From GCA-2746365 sp964651445 (GTDB lineage: Bacteria > Pseudomonadota > Gammaproteobacteria > SZUA-229), in assembly GCA_964651445.1 (NCBI GenBank), contig CAZYYW010000082.1, forward strand, positions 1-9,699: DNA of 9,699 bases, given 5' to 3'. Shown here piece by piece: positions 5,041 through 9,699 of this stretch (its first letter is position 1; each line of letters starts with the position of its first letter). The notes below the pieces were generated by a model, which worked only from the letters and a program-made list of their open reading frames with translations, had not been told where the DNA came from and made no database searches. The position numbers and the translations under genes are program-made.

Positions 5041-7998
5041 ATGCAAGCAAATACACCAAATCCCAAAAACGACAACAGCAACAACACAGCCAAAGCAACA
5101 ACAAGCGCAACCACAAATACAACACCAGCGACAGCCGCAATACCCACCGATCACAGCAGTAACGCCGTCAACATTGCGGCCACTGCACCAGGGCAATTTC
5201 GGGTCATTCGCCGCAATGGAAAAGTAACAACCTTTGATGGCGCAAAAATATCCATTGCCATGACCAAAGCTTTTTTAGCCGTTGAAGGTGGCAACGCAGC
5301 AGCCAGCAACCGCATTCACGAAATCGTAAAAAATCTGACCGAACAGGTCAGTTATGCCCTCACCCGCCGTATTCCCGATGGTGGAACTTTTCATATAGAA
5401 GACATTCAAGATCAAGTCGAACTGGCATTAATGCGCGGCGGTCACCAGAAAATTTCACGCGCCTATGTCATCTACCGTAATGAGCATGCCAAAGCACGTG
5501 CCGCAGAACAGGCAGCACAACAAAGTGAAGCCAGCGATAGCGTTAACACCATTAATGTCACCCAAGCAGACGGCAACTTAATACCGCTGGACACCAAACG
5601 TTTGCATGCCATTGTTAGTGAAGCCTGCGCAGGCCTGAAAGATATCGACACCAAAGCGATTCTTAGTGATACCGAACGCAATCTATTCGACGGTGTGCCA
5701 GAAAAAGATGTCGCCCGCATGTTAGTCATGAGTGCGCGCACACTGATCGAAAAACAACCTGATTACGGTTATGCTGCAGCACGTTTATTGCTCGACGACA
5801 TGCGCACCGAAGCACTCAGCTTTATTTTTAATACACACAGCAGTGCCACACAAAGTGAGATGAAAACCCAATACGGCCGTTACTTTGGCGCATACATCAA
5901 ACGTGCCATTGACCTCGAATTACTCGACCCACGACTGGCAGAATACGACCTAGAATATCTTGGCAAACAACTGGATGCAACGCGCGATCATCAGTTTACT
6001 TACCTTGGTCTGCAAACACTGTATGACCGCTATTTCATTCACTCTGAAGACACCCGCTTTGAATTACCGCAGGCATTTTTTATGCGCGTAGCAATGGGTC
6101 TGGCGCTAAACGAAATCAACCGTGAAGAAAGCGCTGTCGAATTCTACCTGCTGCTGTCTTCCTTTGATTTCATGAGTTCAACACCAACACTGTTCAACTC
6201 TGGCACCTTACGCCCTCAACTTTCCAGTTGTTATCTGTCAACCATCCCCGATGATCTGGAAGGTATTTTTAATTCAATTAAAGATGATGCTTTGCTCTCT
6301 AAATATGCTGGAGGCCTTGGCAATGACTGGACGCGGGTTCGCGGCATGGGCGCACACATCAAAGGCACTAACGGCAAATCACAGGGCGTTGTGCCTTTCT
6401 TGAAAGTGGCCAACGACACCGCGGTTGCGGTTAATCAGGGCGGTAAACGCAAAGGTGCCATGTGTGCCTATCTCGAAAGTTGGCACATTGATATCGAAGA
6501 ATTTTTAGACCTGCGGAAAAACACTGGCGATGATCGTCGCCGCACACACGACATGAACACCGCTAACTGGATTCCTGATTTATTCATGAAACGAGTTGCC
6601 GAAGACAAAGAATGGACACTGTTTAGCCCCAACGAAACACCTGAGCTGCACGAACTGTACGGCAAGAAATTTGAAACCGCTTATGTCGCTTATGAGAAAA
6701 AAGCAGCGAACGGTGAAATTCGCGTTCACAAAACGCTAAAAGCCGCCACGCTGTGGCGCAAAATGATCAGCATGTTATTTGAAACTGGCCATCCTTGGGT
6801 CACCTTTAAAGATCCTTGTAATCTGCGTTACAGCAATCAGCACGTTGGTGTTGTTCACAGTTCAAACTTGTGTACCGAAATTATGTTGCACACCAATGAT
6901 CAGGAAATTGCGGTATGTAATTTGGGCTCCATTAACTTGCCAGCACACATTAATGAAAACGGCCTCGATACCGAAAAGCTAGAACGTACCATCAACACTG
7001 CCATTCGCATGTTAGACAACGTTATCGACTACAATTTTTATAGTGTGCCCGAGGCGCGCGATTCAAATCTGCGGCATCGTCCTATTGGCATGGGTGTCAT
7101 GGGTTTTCAAGATGCGCTGTACAAGCAACGTCTACCATATGCCACCGAACAGGCTATTGAATTTGCCGACCGCACTATGGAAGCCATCAGCTACTACGCC
7201 ATTAAAGCTTCAACCGATCTATCTGAAGAACGTGGTCGCTATTCAACATTTGAAGGCTCATTATGGAGCAAAGGCATTCTGCCCATCGACTCACTGGACT
7301 TGCTAGCAGAAGACCGTGGCAATTATCTAGAGGTTGATCGCAGCCATACCTTTGACTGGGATTCATTACGTGCCCGCGTACAAAAAGTCGGCATGCGTAA
7401 CTCCAACACCATGGCAATCGCACCCACTGCGACCATCTCCAACATTTGTGGTGTCAGCCAGTCAATAGAGCCCACCTACCAGAACCTGTTTGTTAAATCC
7501 AACCTGTCTGGCGAATTCACCGTGGTAAACCCGTACCTAGTCAGCGATTTACGTGAGCGTGGTTTATGGGATGAAGTCATGTCGAATGACCTTAAATACT
7601 ACGATGGTAGCGTACAGCAGATAGACCGTGTGCCTGAAGATTTAAAAACTCTGTACCAGACTGCCTTTGAGCTGGATGCTCGCTGGTTGGTAGAAGCGGC
7701 ATCCCGCCGTCAGAAATGGCTGGATCAGGGTCAGTCACTCAATTTATATATGTCTGAACCCAATGGTCAAAAACTCGATGCGCTGTACAAACTCGCCTGG
7801 GTACGTGGTTTAAAAACCACTTACTACCTGCGCTCAATGGGTGCCACTCATGTTGAAAAATCCACCATGGACAACAGCCGTGCCAGTGGTCTAAATGCGG
7901 TGGGCAATAGTTCACCGGAAATGACAGCAGCCGATTCTGGTTCAGCCGCACCCAAAGCTTGCTCGATTTTGGACCCTGATTGCGATGCTTGCCAATGA
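5041..7998 (+). CDS. nrdA: Class Ia ribonucleoside-diphosphate reductase, alpha subunit, with two ATP-cones
   Basis: Catalytic subunit (985 aa) that reduces ribonucleoside diphosphates to deoxyribonucleotides in the cytoplasm, using a radical generated in NrdB. Residues 1-50 are a low-complexity Asn/Thr/Ala tail. ATP-cone 1 spans ~52-150 (VIRRNGKVTTFDG onward), and a degenerate ATP-cone 2 spans ~170-256. Two cones, the second apparently non-binding, are known from Pseudomonas aeruginosa NrdA. The catalytic barrel carries every expected residue: C397 and C626 (redox pair, E. coli C225/C462), N609, thiyl-radical C611 and E613 (N437/C439/E441), and radical-path Y928-Y929 (Y730/Y731). The tail holds C974 and the CDAC pair C981/C984, which would pass electrons from thioredoxin or glutaredoxin; the pair is spaced CxxC instead of the E. 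coli CxxxxC. nrdB follows 69 bp later with no terminator between. Expression is probably controlled by NrdR and DnaA, and activity by dATP at the cone. Confidence 0.97.
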   Translation: MQANTPNPKNDNSNNTAKATTSATTNTTPATAAIPTDHSSNAVNIAATAPGQFRVIRRNGKVTTFDGAKISIAMTKAFLAVEGGNAAASNRIHEIVKNLTEQVSYALTRRIPDGGTFHIEDIQDQVELALMRGGHQKISRAYVIYRNEHAKARAAEQAAQQSEASDSVNTINVTQADGNLIPLDTKRLHAIVSEACAGLKDIDTKAILSDTERNLFDGVPEKDVARMLVMSARTLIEKQPDYGYAAARLLLDDMRTEALSFIFNTHSSATQSEMKTQYGRYFGAYIKRAIDLELLDPRLAEYDLEYLGKQLDATRDHQFTYLGLQTLYDRYFIHSEDTRFELPQAFFMRVAMGLALNEINREESAVEFYLLLSSFDFMSSTPTLFNSGTLRPQLSSCYLSTIPDDLEGIFNSIKDDALLSKYAGGLGNDWTRVRGMGAHIKGTNGKSQGVVPFLKVANDTAVAVNQGGKRKGAMCAYLESWHIDIEEFLDLRKNTGDDRRRTHDMNTANWIPDLFMKRVAEDKEWTLFSPNETPELHELYGKKFETAYVAYEKKAANGEIRVHKTLKAATLWRKMISMLFETGHPWVTFKDPCNLRYSNQHVGVVHSSNLCTEIMLHTNDQEIAVCNLGSINLPAHINENGLDTEKLERTINTAIRMLDNVIDYNFYSVPEARDSNLRHRPIGMGVMGFQDALYKQRLPYATEQAIEFADRTMEAISYYAIKASTDLSEERGRYSTFEGSLWSKGILPIDSLDLLAEDRGNYLEVDRSHTFDWDSLRARVQKVGMRNSNTMAIAPTATISNICGVSQSIEPTYQNLFVKSNLSGEFTVVNPYLVSDLRERGLWDEVMSNDLKYYDGSVQQIDRVPEDLKTLYQTAFELDARWLVEAASRRQKWLDQGQSLNLYMSEPNGQKLDALYKLAWVRGLKTTYYLRSMGATHVEKSTMDNSRASGLNAVGNSSPEMTAADSGSAAPKACSILDPDCDACQ

Positions 7999-8067
7999 AC
8001 CTACAAGTCCTAACAAAGCAACACAACGAACATAAAAAAAATAACCAAAAAATTGAGGTAACAGACA
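7999..8067 (+). other. nrdA-nrdB intergenic spacer with nrdB ribosome site
   Basis: The 69-bp spacer is A-rich with an A8 run and shows no hairpin or promoter, so nrdA and nrdB are probably co-transcribed. GAGG at 8055-8058 lies 9 nt before the nrdB ATG and supports that start. Confidence 0.6.
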
Positions 8068-9462
8068 ATGCTTAACAACTGGGACGATCCTTTTGCGAAA
8101 TTTGCTAACAATAAAAATAATACGGCTAACGCAACAAGCCCAAACAGTGATGCCGTTGAAACAAGTCTCGAACAAGACACGCTTAAACACCATGTAATTG
8201 AGCAACAGGTCGCTGAGCAACAGGCCAATGCACAGCAAGCTAGCACAGGCGTGAGCAACACGACACCACCGACAGTAGCCAGTAGTGCGCCCCATGCCGG
8301 CGATGGCATCGTGACAAACGAAAGGCTAATGGCAACTGCTGGCGCAGCACCACAGGTTAACCCCATCATTGAGCAAGCACCGCAAAATGTTGATGCTGAC
8401 GGTGACCTAACCGGCACTGGCCTAGAAGAAATTGAAATGGGCGCTTCACGCATTCAAGTCGATGACAAAAAAATCATCAACTGTCGTGCTGACCTAAACC
8501 AACTAGTACCGTTTAAATACGACTGGGCATGGCAAAAGTATCTTGATGGCTGCGCCAACCACTGGATGCCACAAGAAATAAACATGACCGCCGACCTCGC
8601 CCTATGGCGTGATCCCAATGGCTTAACAGAAGACGAACGCACCGTCATTAAACGTAACCTTGGCTTTTTTTCCAGTGCCGACTCACTGGTCGCCAACAAT
8701 CTGGTGCTCGCTGTTTACCGCCACATTACCAACCCAGAATGCCGACAATATTTATTACGCCAATCATTTGAAGAAGCTGTGCATACCCATGCTTACCAGT
8801 ATTGTGTGGAATCATTAGGGCTGGACGAAGGTGAAATATTTAACATGTATCGCGAAGTCCCTGCCGTTGCACGTAAAGCGGAATGGGCACTGCCTTTCAC
8901 ACAACACCTTGCCGACCCAAACTTTCAAACAGGCACACCGGAAAATGACCAAAAGTTATTGCGTGAACTTATCGCTTTCTACGTGGTGTTTGAAGGAATT
9001 TTCTTCTACGTTGGTTTTGCCCAAATATTATCCATGGGTCGTCGCAACAAAATGACCGGCGTTGCAGAACAGTTCCAATATATTATGCGTGATGAATCCA
9101 TGCACATGAATTTTGGTATCGACGTCATCAACCAGATAAAAATAGAAAACCCGCACTTGTGGACAGCAGAGTTTCAGCAAGAAATGGTTGAATTAATTCG
9201 TGACGCAGTTGAGATTGAAACCCAATACGCTCGTGATACAATGCCACGTGGCATCTTGGGTTTAAATGCACCGATGTTTGAAGAGTACTTACAATTCATT
9301 GCCAACCGCCGCTGCTCACAGATCGGTTTACCCGAACAATATGTCGGCGCAACCAATCCATTCCCATGGATGTCTGAAGTGCTAGACCTTAAAAAAGAGA
9401 AAAACTTTTTTGAAACACGGGTAACGGAATATCAAACAGGTGGTGCCCTGAGTTGGGACTAA
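8068..9462 (+). CDS. nrdB: Class Ia ribonucleoside-diphosphate reductase, beta subunit
   Basis: Radical-generating subunit (464 aa), a ferritin-like diiron protein that makes the tyrosyl radical used by NrdA. The core begins near residue 127 (SRIQVDDKKIINCRADLNQL). Aligned by spacing to E. coli NrdB, the iron ligands are D205, E236, H239, E309, E343 and H346 (D84, E115, H118, E204, E238, H241), with Y243 as the radical tyrosine (Y122). W166 and D342 match the radical-transfer residues W48 and D237, and Y455 is the likely Y356 equivalent. The 31-residue D205-E236 and 34-residue E309-E343 distances equal those in E. coli. The C-terminal YQTGGALSWD tail should dock into NrdA. Residues 1-125 are an extension rich in Gln, Asn, Ala and Thr, including a Gln-rich possible coiled-coil at ~33-58, and appear longer than in Pseudomonas homologues recalled from memory (about 415 aa in total). 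Confidence 0.97.
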   Translation: MLNNWDDPFAKFANNKNNTANATSPNSDAVETSLEQDTLKHHVIEQQVAEQQANAQQASTGVSNTTPPTVASSAPHAGDGIVTNERLMATAGAAPQVNPIIEQAPQNVDADGDLTGTGLEEIEMGASRIQVDDKKIINCRADLNQLVPFKYDWAWQKYLDGCANHWMPQEINMTADLALWRDPNGLTEDERTVIKRNLGFFSSADSLVANNLVLAVYRHITNPECRQYLLRQSFEEAVHTHAYQYCVESLGLDEGEIFNMYREVPAVARKAEWALPFTQHLADPNFQTGTPENDQKLLRELIAFYVVFEGIFFYVGFAQILSMGRRNKMTGVAEQFQYIMRDESMHMNFGIDVINQIKIENPHLWTAEFQQEMVELIRDAVEIETQYARDTMPRGILGLNAPMFEEYLQFIANRRCSQIGLPEQYVGATNPFPWMSEVLDLKKEKNFFETRVTEYQTGGALSWD

Positions 9463-9526
9463 CCGAAAAAATAACACTGTTTGAGGATATAATAATAAGC
9501 CTTGGAGGCTGGAGTAAAAATTAAAA

Positions 9527-9551
9527 GGCGGTGAGCAATCACCGCCTTTTT
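9527..9551 (+). terminator. Strong intrinsic terminator of the nrdAB operon
   Basis: GGCGGTGA, loop GCAA, TCACCGCC forms a perfect 8-bp GC-rich stem with a GNRA tetraloop, followed by TTTTT and preceded by AAAA. It lies 64 bp after the nrdB stop. The A-tract would let it also act, less strongly, on transcripts from the opposite strand. Confidence 0.93.
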
Positions 9552-9680
9552 ATTCGCCAAATATAAAGCCTTAATAATTGACTAAAAAACCCTGTCAACA
9601 TGCCATTTATTGGCCGCTAAACGTCTTAAAAAAATATTTTTATTACAATATAAATATATTAATATCAAAAACATATAGAC

Positions 9681-9699
9681 ATAAAGTATAAAGTATAAA
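9681..9699. repeat. Short AT-rich tandem repeat at the window edge
   Basis: ATAAAGT is repeated 2.7 times without interruption and runs into the end of the window, so its true length is unknown. It lies in an AT-rich, gene-free stretch from 9552 that otherwise shows nothing recognisable. Confidence 0.6.

Noticed and set aside
4857..5147. Leu/Val-rich minus-strand reading frame (96 aa) resembling a membrane protein
   Set aside because: It is the complement of the A/C-rich nrdA leader and N-terminus, which automatically reads as Leu/Val/Cys codons. It overlaps the nrd promoter and boxes and has no ribosome site.
8010..8453. 147-aa minus-strand frame antisense to the start of nrdB
   Set aside because: It lies opposite the low-complexity Gln/Asn/Ala extension of nrdB, so its Leu/Cys/Val richness is a codon shadow. 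No family resemblance was seen.
9498..9510. AGCC-TTGGA-GGCT hairpin after nrdB
   Set aside because: A 4-bp stem with no T-tract, dwarfed by the perfect terminator 16 bp downstream. Probably chance.
9576..9605. TTGACT in the AT-rich end, as a possible promoter for a gene beyond the window
   Set aside because: No acceptable -10 hexamer at 16-18 bp and no downstream gene visible.

Overview
The window reads as chromosomal DNA of a gammaproteobacterium, probably a marine, flagellated member of the Pseudomonadales/Oceanospirillales side of the class. This rests on three things. The class Ia ribonucleotide reductase is of the Pseudomonas type, with two N-terminal ATP-cones in NrdA and a NrdB ending in ALSWD. 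Moderate-GC DNA carries lipoproteins with cysteine-bearing InlB-like repeats. A flagellar axial-type mini-gene has a sigma-28 style promoter. Species cannot be assigned from the sequence alone.

Layout. Positions 5-4016 (minus strand) hold two tandem genes for large surface lipoproteins, separated by 64 bp. Both have a lipobox, a low-complexity Ser/Gly/Asp/Asn linker and two InlB-like repeats with four cysteines each. The upstream one (831 aa) continues into an Ig-like domain, a polysaccharide-lyase-like right-handed beta-helix and a probable FN3-like end. The downstream one (483 aa) continues into an SdiA-regulated/YjiK-type beta-propeller. The eight repeat cysteines fall at identical residue numbers in both proteins, so they look like paralogues with exchanged C-terminal modules.

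Positions 4017-4441 are a divergent intergenic region with a 14-bp tandem repeat, a near-palindrome and a strong match to a FliA (sigma-28) promoter. That promoter leads into a 78-aa protein (4442-4678) that looks like only the N- and C-terminal D0 segments of a flagellar rod/hook protein.

Positions 4679-5040 form the nrd control region: a perfect DnaA box with a degenerate partner one helical turn away, then two NrdR boxes 32 bp apart interleaved with a sigma-70 promoter. nrdA (5041-7998) and nrdB (8068-9462) follow as an operon closed by a strong intrinsic terminator at 9527-9551. The two products form the aerobic class Ia ribonucleotide reductase that makes dNTPs, and the regulatory sites suggest control by dNTP level (NrdR) and by replication initiation state (DnaA). 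The last ~150 bp are AT-rich and hold no gene.

No mobile element, CRISPR array, tRNA or rRNA was recognised. The least ordinary parts are the sigma-28-linked D0-only flagellar miniprotein and the modular lipoprotein pair.
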